A stretch of DNA of 64,000 nt from Methylocella sp. (GTDB lineage Bacteria; Pseudomonadota; Alphaproteobacteria; Rhizobiales; Beijerinckiaceae): assembly GCA_037200525.1 (NCBI GenBank), contig JBBCGG010000001.1, positions 1,530,501 to 1,594,500 on the forward strand, in the 5' to 3' direction. Under the pieces are notes generated by a model. It was not told where the DNA came from. It made no database searches and worked only from the letters and a program-made list of their open reading frames with translations. Numbering within the stretch: the stretch's first letter is position 1; every line of letters begins with the position of its first letter. A program made the position numbers and the translations under genes. Of the stretch, positions 1 to 7,488 are shown piece after piece.

Positions 1-426
1 AGCGCGCGTGATTTTATCCACACCTCCATAAAGCTCGAGAGCGACCGTTCGGCGACGGCGACGATCCTGTTCCCGAATGCGGTCATCCTTACGGCGCATC
101 AGCAGCGTTGCATGGTGATCCTTCAGCCGGTCGCGCTCGGCCGCACGCTTTGCCGCATTCGCATTTTCGGAAGATTTCCGGCAGTGGAATCATACCGGTC
201 CGCGCTGCGAGGATGGCTCGCGGACATCGTACCGCGCTTATCGGCGGCGGAGGCGTCGCAGGTCGCGCTTCGATTTGATCCGACCGAGATTGCTTTGAAT
301 CATGACCGGCGCACACCCTTGAGAGACGCGGGCGCTCCGGCCCCATGGCTTGAGGCAAGAATAAGCGAGCTTACGCAATCGGCGCCGCGAGATGCTAACG
401 AGACGTTCTACACAACTCGTAAATAA
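1..426 (+). CDS. C-terminal part of a probable Rieske-type ring-hydroxylating oxygenase alpha subunit (5' end outside window)
   Basis: The frame is open from base 1, so the start lies upstream of the window. About 141 residues are visible. The stretch LFPNAVILTAHQQ followed by LQPVALGRTLCRIRIFG resembles the end of the catalytic (START/SRPBCC-fold) domain of Rieske non-haem iron oxygenases, where a hydrophobic FPN strand precedes a strand carrying the substrate-pocket wall. The Rieske centre and the iron ligands would be upstream, so the identification rests on this tail alone. It ends 11 bases before the next gene, which suggests co-transcription. Demethylating Rieske enzymes would fit the nearby methylamine genes, but that is inference. 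Confidence 0.42.
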   Translation, partial: SARDFIHTSIKLESDRSATATILFPNAVILTAHQQRCMVILQPVALGRTLCRIRIFGRFPAVESYRSALRGWLADIVPRLSAAEASQVALRFDPTEIALNHDRRTPLRDAGAPAPWLEARISELTQSAPRDANETFYTTRK

Positions 427-436
427 GGAGATGGGC

Positions 437-1129
437 ATGATCGCAAATGAAGCGGCGAGCAATAATGGCGTTGCCGACGCCATCGCAGCCTTCAAGGCCG
501 GCGATTATGGTAGGGCGTTTTCGATCTTTGAGCCGGCGGCTCAAACGGGCGACATGGAGGCGCAAGCTTGGCTCGGTTCCCTATACGCCAATGGGACCGG
601 CGTCGTCGCTTCCCTCCCAACGGCCTTTGCTTGGTATCGGCGCGCTGCGGAGCAGGGTCATGTCCAGGCCGCGACCAATGTCGGCGCGATGCTGGCAATG
701 GGGCAGGGCGCGCCGCAAGATCGCATCGCCGGAGCCGAATGGCTGAGCCGCGCCGCTGATCAGGGAGATCAGATGGCGCAATATAATCTCGCGACCCTTC
801 TTTCTAAGGGCGACGGCGTGCCTCTGGACAATAAGCGCGCTGTCGATCTTTATCGCCGCGGAGCGGAGACAGGACACTATCCCTCGCAAGCGCGCCTTGG
901 TCACCTTTATGCCAATGGTCTCGGAGTCGAGAAGGATCGCGTCGCCGCTTTCGCTTGGTTGTATTTAGCCGGCCGGCATGGCGTTGGGACAGCGCTGACC
1001 GCACTCGAAGCGCTCATTGCAGAAATGTCAGGCGAGGAAAAGCAGCGCGGCCTTGCCTTCGCTCAAAAGTGGCGAGGCCGCACAGCGTCAGGCTCAGCGC
1101 CGGCGACCATCAATCCGATCCCAGCTTGA
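437..1129 (+). CDS. Sel1-repeat (TPR-like) protein
   Basis: A 230-residue protein built mainly of Sel1-like repeats. At least four units are visible between residues 20 and 190, with the typical A..WL..LY..G.GV pattern followed by A..WY..AA.QG. Such solenoids act as protein-protein scaffolds, and nothing here identifies a partner. No signal peptide or membrane segment is seen, so it is probably cytoplasmic. The start at 437 was chosen over 392 because AAGGAG at 424-429 sits 7 bases upstream. The 392 start would overlap the preceding gene and lacks such a site. The repeat family is clear and the role unknown. Confidence 0.85.
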   Translation: MIANEAASNNGVADAIAAFKAGDYGRAFSIFEPAAQTGDMEAQAWLGSLYANGTGVVASLPTAFAWYRRAAEQGHVQAATNVGAMLAMGQGAPQDRIAGAEWLSRAADQGDQMAQYNLATLLSKGDGVPLDNKRAVDLYRRGAETGHYPSQARLGHLYANGLGVEKDRVAAFAWLYLAGRHGVGTALTALEALIAEMSGEEKQRGLAFAQKWRGRTASGSAPATINPIPA

Positions 1130-1134
1130 CGCAC

Positions 1135-1437
1135 ATGACCTATAGCGTGCAGCAAATCAAATTCGAACTGATCAGTTATGTGAAAGAATTTGGCGGTGAT
1201 TTCCGCGAGTGGTCGGTCGGTATCGCCGACGATGCGCCGAAGGCGCTCTTCGAACTCAACAAGGTCGACCCCGTAAGCGACGTCTGGCTTTGGAAGCCGG
1301 CCGCGTCGGCGTCGGGCGCCGCTATGGTTCATGCCTGGATGACGGAGCGACAGCATGCAAATGCCGTCGCGGGCGACTCTGCGTCCGGCGCTAGCGTCTT
1401 TATGTTCAAAAAGACGCCTAAAACTCCTCCGCTCTGA
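1135..1437 (+). CDS. Hypothetical protein, about 100 residues
   Basis: A small soluble protein starting with MTYSVQQIKFELISYVKEFGG. The spacing of only five bases after the Sel1 gene, in the same direction, suggests translational coupling. It is rich in aromatic residues and Ala, has no signal peptide, membrane helix or Cys/His metal motif, and ends with a basic Lys/Pro tail. I do not recognise the family. It ends just before the convergent ureD, so it closes the plus-strand run on the left edge. The coding call rests on codon pattern and tight spacing. Confidence 0.6.
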   Translation: MTYSVQQIKFELISYVKEFGGDFREWSVGIADDAPKALFELNKVDPVSDVWLWKPAASASGAAMVHAWMTERQHANAVAGDSASGASVFMFKKTPKTPPL

Positions 1438-1441
1438 CGGC

Positions 1442-2314
1442 TTACTTTCGGCGTCTGGCGGGCGCGACGCCGACCAACGCCGTGAACGCAAGTTCAAAGC
1501 CCGCGCGAAGACCATCACGCAATGCTCCGCCATCGGGGGCAAGATACCGGAGATTGAGGCCAATGCCGCCGGGGAGGGGACTGGCGCCCGCCAGACAGCC
1601 ATGACGGTCGAGTTCGCTCTGGAGTTCGCGCGCATCGGGCCATAGATCCCGCGGCGCGATGATGATCATGGACGCGTAAGCGCGATAGGTTCCAAGCGGC
1701 GAACCTTTTGAAAACGCTTCCTCGCCCGCGAGCGCGCCGCGCTCCTGCACGATTTTTCGCCCGTCTCCATCCGTAATCGTCAGCAGAAGCTCGAGACTTT
1801 GAAACGAGCGGCCCGTCGCCCCCGGATCAAAACATGCAAAGCCTTCCGTGACGATTGCGCGCGACGTTGAGGCGACCGACATCTCGATGGAACTCGTTAG
1901 AGATGCGCCGGGGAAAAGAATGAGCGGGTCGGGAGTCAGCGCAAGAAAGGCGCCTGGCGCGACGGTAACAGCAGTTTCCTGGCGCGCCGGCCGCAACCCG
2001 GTATCGTGCACCACCGTCGCGGACTGGGTCGTCACGTGAGCGTTTGAACCCGCCCTCGCCGTGACGCTGAGGCGCAGATGGTCGTCGCGATAAATCCCGG
2101 CGGAAGCCGATTGCAAATAGAGGGTCGCAAGCTCCGGGCGATGCGGATCGAGCCAAAATGGACGTGTGACGTGGAACGGATACCGAATGTGCTGGTGCTT
2201 CAAGAACGTTCGGCCGCCGCCCCGCGCGAAGACGAGCGTCGCCTCCGATCGGCGATGGGTCTCGATCTCGCGGTCGTAAGCATGATCGCTCGAAGTTAAG
2301 CTCGTCATGCCCAT
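1442..2314 (-). CDS. ureD: Urease accessory protein UreD
   Basis: A 290-residue UreD/UreH-family chaperone. UreD joins UreF and UreG on apo-urease to deliver nickel and allow carbamylation of the active-site lysine. The family pattern is visible: an N-terminal FLKHQHIRYPFHVTRPFW stretch, then THVTTQSAT..H (here NAHVTTQSATVVHD) and the VAPGAFLALTPDPLILFPGA region. It is the last gene of the ureE-F-AB-C-G-D run, 75 bases after ureG. Placing ureD last is less common than ureD first but occurs in Alphaproteobacteria. A basic tail, ARRRK, ends the protein. Two close starts (MGMTS) exist and the outer one is given. Confidence 0.85.
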   Translation of the reverse strand: MGMTSLTSSDHAYDREIETHRRSEATLVFARGGGRTFLKHQHIRYPFHVTRPFWLDPHRPELATLYLQSASAGIYRDDHLRLSVTARAGSNAHVTTQSATVVHDTGLRPARQETAVTVAPGAFLALTPDPLILFPGASLTSSIEMSVASTSRAIVTEGFACFDPGATGRSFQSLELLLTITDGDGRKIVQERGALAGEEAFSKGSPLGTYRAYASMIIIAPRDLWPDARELQSELDRHGCLAGASPLPGGIGLNLRYLAPDGGALRDGLRAGFELAFTALVGVAPARRRK

Positions 2315-2389
2315 CGCTTTTTTTTACGACGTATAATCTCGTTCGAAAAGTCCGTGACCTTTCTGGGATACTGCTCCAGGCCCGACATG

Positions 2390-3040
2390 CTAGAATCTAA
2401 ACAGAACGGCGTCCGCGATCGCGTCGGCCACCGCCGCAATTCCCACGCCGGCTCGCGCGTTCGTCGTCAAAACCGGCTTGTGTCCGCGCAGTTTGCGCGC
2501 ATCGGCCAGCATGGCGTCGAGGTCGACGCCGACATGCGGCGCAAGGTCGATCTTATTGACGATGAGCAGGTCGCAGCGGATGACGCCGGGCCCTCGCTTG
2601 CGGGGAATGTCGCCGCCGCCCGCGACATCGATCACAAAGATCCACCAATCGACGAGGTCTAGGGAGAATGTCGAGGCGAGATTGTCGCCTCCCGACTCGA
2701 AGATCAAAAGGTCGAGGCCGGGAAAACGGGCTTCGAGCTCGTCGCCAGCGACGATATTGAGAGTCGGGTCTTCGCGGATGACGGTGTGCGGACAAGCGCC
2801 CGCTTCGACTGCGGCGACGCGAGCGGGATCGATGAGGCCGGAGCGGCGCAAACGCTCCGCATCCTCCTTGGTCACGAGGTCGTTGGTGACCACGGCGAGG
2901 TCGACGCCGCGCGCGGTGAGAACCGGAATGAGTTGTTCGATTAGCGCGGTCTTTCCCGAACCCACAGGTCCGCCAATGCCGATGCGCGCAGCGGAAACGG
3001 GCTTCATGGCGATGGTTTGATGCGGCTCTTCGGCGGTCAC
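2390..3040 (-). CDS. ureG: Urease accessory GTPase UreG
   Basis: SIMIBI-class GTPase that powers nickel insertion into urease. Visible motifs are the P-loop GGPVGSGKT (around residue 23), the nickel-binding CPH within [23 protein letters not shown], and the base-recognition NKID. At 216 residues it is full length. The start is a GTG at 3040, four bases past the ureC stop, giving tight coupling. An internal ATG (MKPVSAAR, at 3007) is a possible alternative and would leave the P-loop intact. No N-terminal histidine-rich stretch is present, unlike UreG proteins that also store nickel. Confidence 0.95.
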   Translation of the reverse strand: MTAEEPHQTIAMKPVSAARIGIGGPVGSGKTALIEQLIPVLTARGVDLAVVTNDLVTKEDAERLRRSGLIDPARVAAVEAGACPHTVIREDPTLNIVAGDELEARFPGLDLLIFESGGDNLASTFSLDLVDWWIFVIDVAGGGDIPRKRGPGVIRCDLLIVNKIDLAPHVGVDLDAMLADARKLRGHKPVLTTNARAGVGIAAVADAIADAVLFRF

Positions 3041-3044
3041 GCCA

Positions 3045-4757
3045 TCACCTCAGCATGTAGCGTTGTGCGAGCGGCAGCTCGCGCGCAGGCGCGCAGGTGG
3101 CGATCTCGCCGTCGACAAAGACGTCGAAGGTTTGAGGATCGACGCGAATGTTCGGGCAAACGTCGTTCCAGAGCATGTCAGCCTTCGAAAGTCTGCGGGT
3201 CCCGGTCGCCGGCAGCAATGCTTTGCGCAGTCCAAGTTCGCTCGCAAGCCCGCGCGCGATCGCCAGCGGATGCACGAAACAGGCGGATAACGCCTGCTTG
3301 GCGAGACCGAACGCGCCCCATTGCGGGCGCATCATCATCGGCTCGCAGGTCATCAGAGAGGCGGCGGAATCGCCCATGGCGCCCCAGGCGATGAAACCTC
3401 CCTTTATGACGAGCTCCGGCTTGATGCCAAAGAAGGCGGGGCGCCAGATGACGATATCGGCCATCTTACCGTCCTTTAGCGATCCTACATGGTCGGCGAT
3501 GCCGAAGGTTCGCGCGGCATTGATTGTGTATTTGGCGATATAACGCTTGATGCGGGCGTTGTCGCCTAAACCCGGCTTCTCCTCAGGCAACGCGCCACGC
3601 TGATCCTTCATCTTCGAGGCGAGTTGCCACGTCCGGCAGATCACTTCATGGATGCGCCCCATGCCCTGGCTGTCGGAGCCGAGCATCGAAATCGCGCCAA
3701 TATCATGCAGCACGTCCTCCGCCGCGATGGTCTGCGCCCGGATGCGACTCTCGGCAAAAGCAACATCCTCGGGGATCGCCGGATTGAGATGGTGGCACAC
3801 CATCGTCATGTCGAGATGTTCGTCGAAAGTATTGACCGTATAAGGATTGGTTGGGTTCGTCGATGACGGAAGGCAATTCGGAAAGCCGGCGACTCGGATG
3901 ATGTCGGGCGCATGGCCGCCGCCGGCGCCTTCGGTATGATACATATGAATTACGCGACCGCCGATGGCGCGCAGAGTGTCCTCGACGAAGCCGGATTCGT
4001 TTAACGTATCGGTGTGTAGCTGAACCTGAAAATCATATTCGTCGGCAATGCCGAGGCAGGCGTCAATCGTCGCGGGCATGGCCCCCCAATCCTCGTGGAT
4101 CTTGAGGCCGAGAACGCCGGTTTCGAGCTGTTCGATCAGAGGAGCCGTCTTGTGCGAATTGCCGCGTCCGAGAAAGCCGAAGTTGATCGGCCATTGCTCT
4201 GCCGCCTGCAGCATCTTGCCCGTGTTGAAAGGACCGCCCGAATCGATGCCGACGGTGATAGGCCCGAGCGAGCCTCCGAGCATCGTCGTGATGCCGGAGG
4301 CGATAGCGTGATCGCACAGACCGGCGGAATCGAAATGGACATGGACGTCGATCGCGCCCGCCGTCGCGATGAGGCCTTCGCAGTCGCGCACGGTGGTGCC
4401 GGCTCCGACGATGAGGCGCTGATCGACGCCGTCCATAATAGCCGGATTGCCGGCCTTGCCGATGCCGACGATGCGCCCCGCGCGAATGCCGAGGTCGCCC
4501 TTGACGATGCCGATCACGGGATCGATGACGAGCACGTTGCAGAGGAGGAAGTCGAGCGCGCCTTCGGAGTTCGTGACGCCGGCGGCAAGGCCCATGCCGT
4601 CACGCAAGGTCTTTCCGCCGCCATGCAAACATTCATCGCCATAGACCGCGTAGTCCTTTTCGACGACGGCGACCAGAGAGGTGTCAGCGAGGCGAACGCG
4701 GTCGCCGACGGTCGGACCATACATCGCCGCATAATCAGCGCGGGGTATCGTGGCCAT
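3045..4757 (-). CDS. ureC: Urease alpha subunit UreC (divergent type)
   Basis: The 570-residue catalytic subunit, which hydrolyses urea to ammonia and carbamate. Nickel and active-site residues are conserved: HVH (H139, H141), the carbamylated lysine in [10 protein letters not shown] (K219), [21 protein letters not shown], the mobile-flap CHHL and the SDSQ aspartate. The segment after HVHF is unusual. Common ureases read close to CPQQ..EAL.SG.TT..GGG.GPA, whereas this one has [16 protein letters not shown], then [15 protein letters not shown]. It is therefore a divergent lineage that should still be active. It lies between the UreA-UreB fusion and ureG, spaced by 11 and 4 bases. Confidence 0.95.
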   Translation of the reverse strand: MATIPRADYAAMYGPTVGDRVRLADTSLVAVVEKDYAVYGDECLHGGGKTLRDGMGLAAGVTNSEGALDFLLCNVLVIDPVIGIVKGDLGIRAGRIVGIGKAGNPAIMDGVDQRLIVGAGTTVRDCEGLIATAGAIDVHVHFDSAGLCDHAIASGITTMLGGSLGPITVGIDSGGPFNTGKMLQAAEQWPINFGFLGRGNSHKTAPLIEQLETGVLGLKIHEDWGAMPATIDACLGIADEYDFQVQLHTDTLNESGFVEDTLRAIGGRVIHMYHTEGAGGGHAPDIIRVAGFPNCLPSSTNPTNPYTVNTFDEHLDMTMVCHHLNPAIPEDVAFAESRIRAQTIAAEDVLHDIGAISMLGSDSQGMGRIHEVICRTWQLASKMKDQRGALPEEKPGLGDNARIKRYIAKYTINAARTFGIADHVGSLKDGKMADIVIWRPAFFGIKPELVIKGGFIAWGAMGDSAASLMTCEPMMMRPQWGAFGLAKQALSACFVHPLAIARGLASELGLRKALLPATGTRRLSKADMLWNDVCPNIRVDPQTFDVFVDGEIATCAPARELPLAQRYMLR

Positions 4758-4768
4758 ATGCGTTCTCC

Positions 4769-5464
4769 TCAGGCGCCCTTGAAACCGGCTGCGCGGGCTC
4801 TTTCGAGCGCCGCTTCTTTAGCCTCGACGCTATCGTCCATGCCTTGCGAAAGATCGTTGAGCCCCGACAGAATGCGCTCGCCGCCGAAGGCTACGAGGGT
4901 GACCGTTCTGCGCTGGCCCGGCTCGAAGCGGACGGCAGTTCCGGCCGGTATGTCGAGGCGCATGCCGATCGCGCTCTTGCGATCGAAATCGAGCGCGCGA
5001 TTGACCTCGAAGAAATGATAGTGCGAGCCGATTTGGACCGGCCTGTCGCCGGTGTTGACGACGTCGAGCTCTGTTCGCGGTCGTCCTGCGCTGAGCTCGA
5101 TGTCGCCGTCCAAAGCGGTGATTAGGCCGGGCTGCAGCTCATCTGGCTCCGATCCCTCCGCCGGCCGGATTGGCTCGTGGACGGTGACAAGTTTAGTCCC
5201 ATCCGGAAACAGCCCCTCAACTTGCAGGATCGGCGCCATCGCGGCGATGCCCGGCATGACGTCATCGGTTGTTAGGATTGTCGATCCGAAGGCGATTAGG
5301 TCAGCGACGCTGCGTCCTTCACGGGCGCCTTCGAGGATTTCATCGGTGATAATGGCGATGGCCTCTGGATAATTCAGCCTTAGGCCCTTGGCGCGTCGTT
5401 TGCGCGCGAGTTCAGCAGCGGTGAAGATGGTCAGCCGCTCCATTTCGGTCGGGGTCAACAGCAT
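4769..5464 (-). CDS. ureAB: Fused urease gamma-beta subunit (UreA-UreB)
   Basis: A 231-residue fusion. Residues 1-100 are the gamma subunit ([48 protein letters not shown]). Residues about 110-215 are the beta subunit ([47 protein letters not shown]). The fusion keeps the two in 1:1 ratio in the (alpha-beta-gamma)n complex with UreC. Helicobacter UreA has a comparable layout. The C-terminal tail of about 20 residues is helical and charged. It is followed by ureC with an 11-base gap. Confidence 0.94.
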   Translation of the reverse strand: MLLTPTEMERLTIFTAAELARKRRAKGLRLNYPEAIAIITDEILEGAREGRSVADLIAFGSTILTTDDVMPGIAAMAPILQVEGLFPDGTKLVTVHEPIRPAEGSEPDELQPGLITALDGDIELSAGRPRTELDVVNTGDRPVQIGSHYHFFEVNRALDFDRKSAIGMRLDIPAGTAVRFEPGQRRTVTLVAFGGERILSGLNDLSQGMDDSVEAKEAALERARAAGFKGA

Positions 5465-5473
5465 CGATGAGCC

Positions 5474-6199
5474 TCAGTTCGCGAAAAGACGCAGATCCGC
5501 CTCTGCATTTCGCATGGCCGCGATCTCGATGAACGGGATGAAACTTGTCAAGACGATCGCATCTTCTGGTTTCTCCGCCAGGTCCTGGTCCGTCAAGCCC
5601 TTGTTTGTCAAACCGACATTGACCGGCCGCTCCGCAATTTCAGCGATCACAACGAGAGCGTCCGCAAGGCTGCGCTGCGCGTCGATAGCGCCGACCTGAC
5701 CGAGGCGAACGGCGGCCGCGGTCATGCTGGACGCAGCCTGATAGCCGGACATCAGGACTGCTTCGCGTTCGCCGATGCCAAGCGCCTGCCAGAGCACAGC
5801 CTGAATGACGGCAAGATGCCCGAGAAGCCGCCCGGTTTGCACCGATTTACGCAAATCGTCAGCGCCGGGCGTGCCGAGCCGCGCGTGGGCCGCGAGAAGG
5901 GACTGTCCATTTCGCTTTGAACCGGTTCGCATTGGTTCGGCAAGGGTCGCGGCTTCCAGCGCCGCGTCAATCCTGTTAAGCGCGACGGAATCGCTTCCCG
6001 CGCGATACGCATTGATTAAGGCCACGCGGTCTGTCCCCGCCCAGCGATGGCGAATGGAGACGGCGAGCGCATTTGAAAGATCAATTCCGGAGAGAGGCAG
6101 CCCGAGCGAGGCCAGTCCTTCAATGCCGTTGGAAAAAGCAAAACCGCCGCTTGGAAAGGCGGCGTCGGCGTGCTGAAGCATAATGAGTTGCGTCAGCAC
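5474..6199 (-). CDS. ureF: Urease accessory protein UreF
   Basis: An all-helical 241-residue chaperone that acts as the GTPase-regulating partner of UreG in the UreDFG complex. The signature MLQHADAAFPSGGFAFSNGIEGL at the N terminus corresponds to the conserved QL.D.A.P.GGF.HS.GLE region of the family. GYQAASSMTAAAVRLGQVG near residue 165 matches the conserved C-terminal helix region. Its start overlaps the 3' end of ureE by seven bases, which indicates translational coupling. The stop is 10 bases before the ureAB start. Confidence 0.9.
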   Translation of the reverse strand: MLTQLIMLQHADAAFPSGGFAFSNGIEGLASLGLPLSGIDLSNALAVSIRHRWAGTDRVALINAYRAGSDSVALNRIDAALEAATLAEPMRTGSKRNGQSLLAAHARLGTPGADDLRKSVQTGRLLGHLAVIQAVLWQALGIGEREAVLMSGYQAASSMTAAAVRLGQVGAIDAQRSLADALVVIAEIAERPVNVGLTNKGLTDQDLAEKPEDAIVLTSFIPFIEIAAMRNAEADLRLFAN

Positions 6200-6663
6200 G
6201 CGGACCCCTTCTCTGGCAGGATGACCGATGAGATGACGCGACCTGATTCGATGAGATCGCCGAGCCGAGCGAGATAGTCGCTAACCGGCGCTTCGAGCGC
6301 TACGAGAAGGGCGGCGCCGTCAAAGTTGACGCGCCAGTGAAGATTGCCTGCATGATAGCCGAGCTCGATGGCGCTGCTCACATCCGCCGGGACAAGGCGA
6401 AGCCAGCGCTGTTCCGCCACGCGAACGACCAGGGCCTGATCTGAATCGAGCACCAGAACGGCGCCGTCGAAGAGAGTCTGATCGCGCGGCAGCGCGATCG
6501 CGACGTCGGCCCCCATGTCCGTCTTGCCGCGCAGACGGCGCCGAGCGACATCCGCGCTCTGAAGGGTTAGGACGTCGACCGCGCCATGGTGTTCGAGATG
6601 GTGAAGAGAGACAGCCAACGCCTCATCGAGCCGGCTTCCGAGAATGCGATCGATGAGGCGCAT
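6193..6663 (-). CDS. ureE: Urease accessory protein UreE (nickel metallochaperone)
   Basis: A 156-residue protein with the UreE layout. An N-terminal peptide-binding domain contains RRLRGKTDMGADVAIALPRDQTLFDG, and a metal-binding domain contains ELGYHAGNLHWRVNF, aligning with the family's AYHLGNRH. The protein stops soon after, with no histidine-rich C-terminal tail, so it probably carries nickel through the dimer-interface histidine only. It is the first urease gene. A gap of about 190 bases separates it from mgdD, so ure expression may use its own promoter or be read through from the methylamine operon. Confidence 0.82.
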   Translation of the reverse strand: MRLIDRILGSRLDEALAVSLHHLEHHGAVDVLTLQSADVARRRLRGKTDMGADVAIALPRDQTLFDGAVLVLDSDQALVVRVAEQRWLRLVPADVSSAIELGYHAGNLHWRVNFDGAALLVALEAPVSDYLARLGDLIESGRVISSVILPEKGSAC

Positions 6664-6855
6664 GGCTATTTCAAAATCCTTGGCGGGAAGTTTTAACCTT
6701 CCGCTCAGTCTATCTCAAAGCGATTCTGAGCGCACGCGGCGTTGCGATCTTTTTTGCCGCACTTCGGAAACGGCTCGTCAATCTATGGGACGTCGGAGCA
6801 GAAGATGCCGGTTTTTGATCCGAAATCTCGGAATTGGCTCAGTGAAACGTCTGAC

Positions 6856-7488
6856 TTACGCGAGTGATTCGACCACAAGCCCATAGGGATCAGCAGCGCG
6901 AATGAGCGCGTGATAAACGCTGGCGGCGAAGCTTCGAGGAGCGGCGCATTCGAACGCCGCGCCGTCCGGGGACCGCCGCAGCTGAACATTCACCCCGTGC
7001 AACGCCGCGCCGGCGCAGGCCCCGGCCGCAAAAGACGCCGGGTCGAGATCAATGTGCGCCAGCTTCGCCAGGGCATCTCGCGCCTTCGGCCCTGACAGCC
7101 GGAAGGTCACAAAGCCGTGCGAAACGTCCACCACTGTCGCCAGCGGGCGCGCCGCTTCGATCAGACGCACGCGCCGCCCGGCGCGCCCTTCGCCGCGTGA
7201 GATCGTGTGCCAGCGCGCAGGACCAACGCCGACAAAGGCGACGCCATCAGTCTCGACGGTAACAGGGCGATCGATTGGCGAGACGCCGAAGGCTTTTGCA
7301 ATCGCCGCTATGAGTTCAGCGGATTTGCCGCGTCGGGCCTCAACGTTGAAACGGTCTTCGTCCGTTATCAGCGCCAGCGTCACTTCCGGCGGCGTAATGG
7401 CGGCGCCGCGGCGTCCCGGCGCGAAATAGCGGGGGGTCAGCTCCGGGACGAGGATGCTTTGCTGGCTCGCGTCGGCGTTATTCGACAT
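6856..7488 (-). CDS. mgdD: N-methylglutamate dehydrogenase subunit D (SoxG-like)
   Basis: A 210-residue protein related to the gamma subunit of heterotetrameric sarcosine oxidase, a GcvT/folate-binding-fold protein. Evidence includes FRLSGPKARDALAKLAHIDLDPASF and ALIRAADPYGLVVESL near the C terminus, both typical of SoxG. The start at 7488 (MSNNADAS) overlaps the mgdC end by 11 bases. An upstream in-frame extension to 7578 would overlap mgdC by 100 bases and is unlikely. It is the last gene of the mgs-gmaS-mgd run. The role is release of methyl carbon as a C1 unit with regeneration of glutamate. Confidence 0.85.
   Translation of the reverse strand: MSNNADASQQSILVPELTPRYFAPGRRGAAITPPEVTLALITDEDRFNVEARRGKSAELIAAIAKAFGVSPIDRPVTVETDGVAFVGVGPARWHTISRGEGRAGRRVRLIEAARPLATVVDVSHGFVTFRLSGPKARDALAKLAHIDLDPASFAAGACAGAALHGVNVQLRRSPDGAAFECAAPRSFAASVYHALIRAADPYGLVVESLA

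Noticed and set aside
4095-5018. 307-residue plus-strand frame over ureC/ureAB
   Set aside because: Antisense of the urease genes; Asp/Ala/Arg-rich with no domain.
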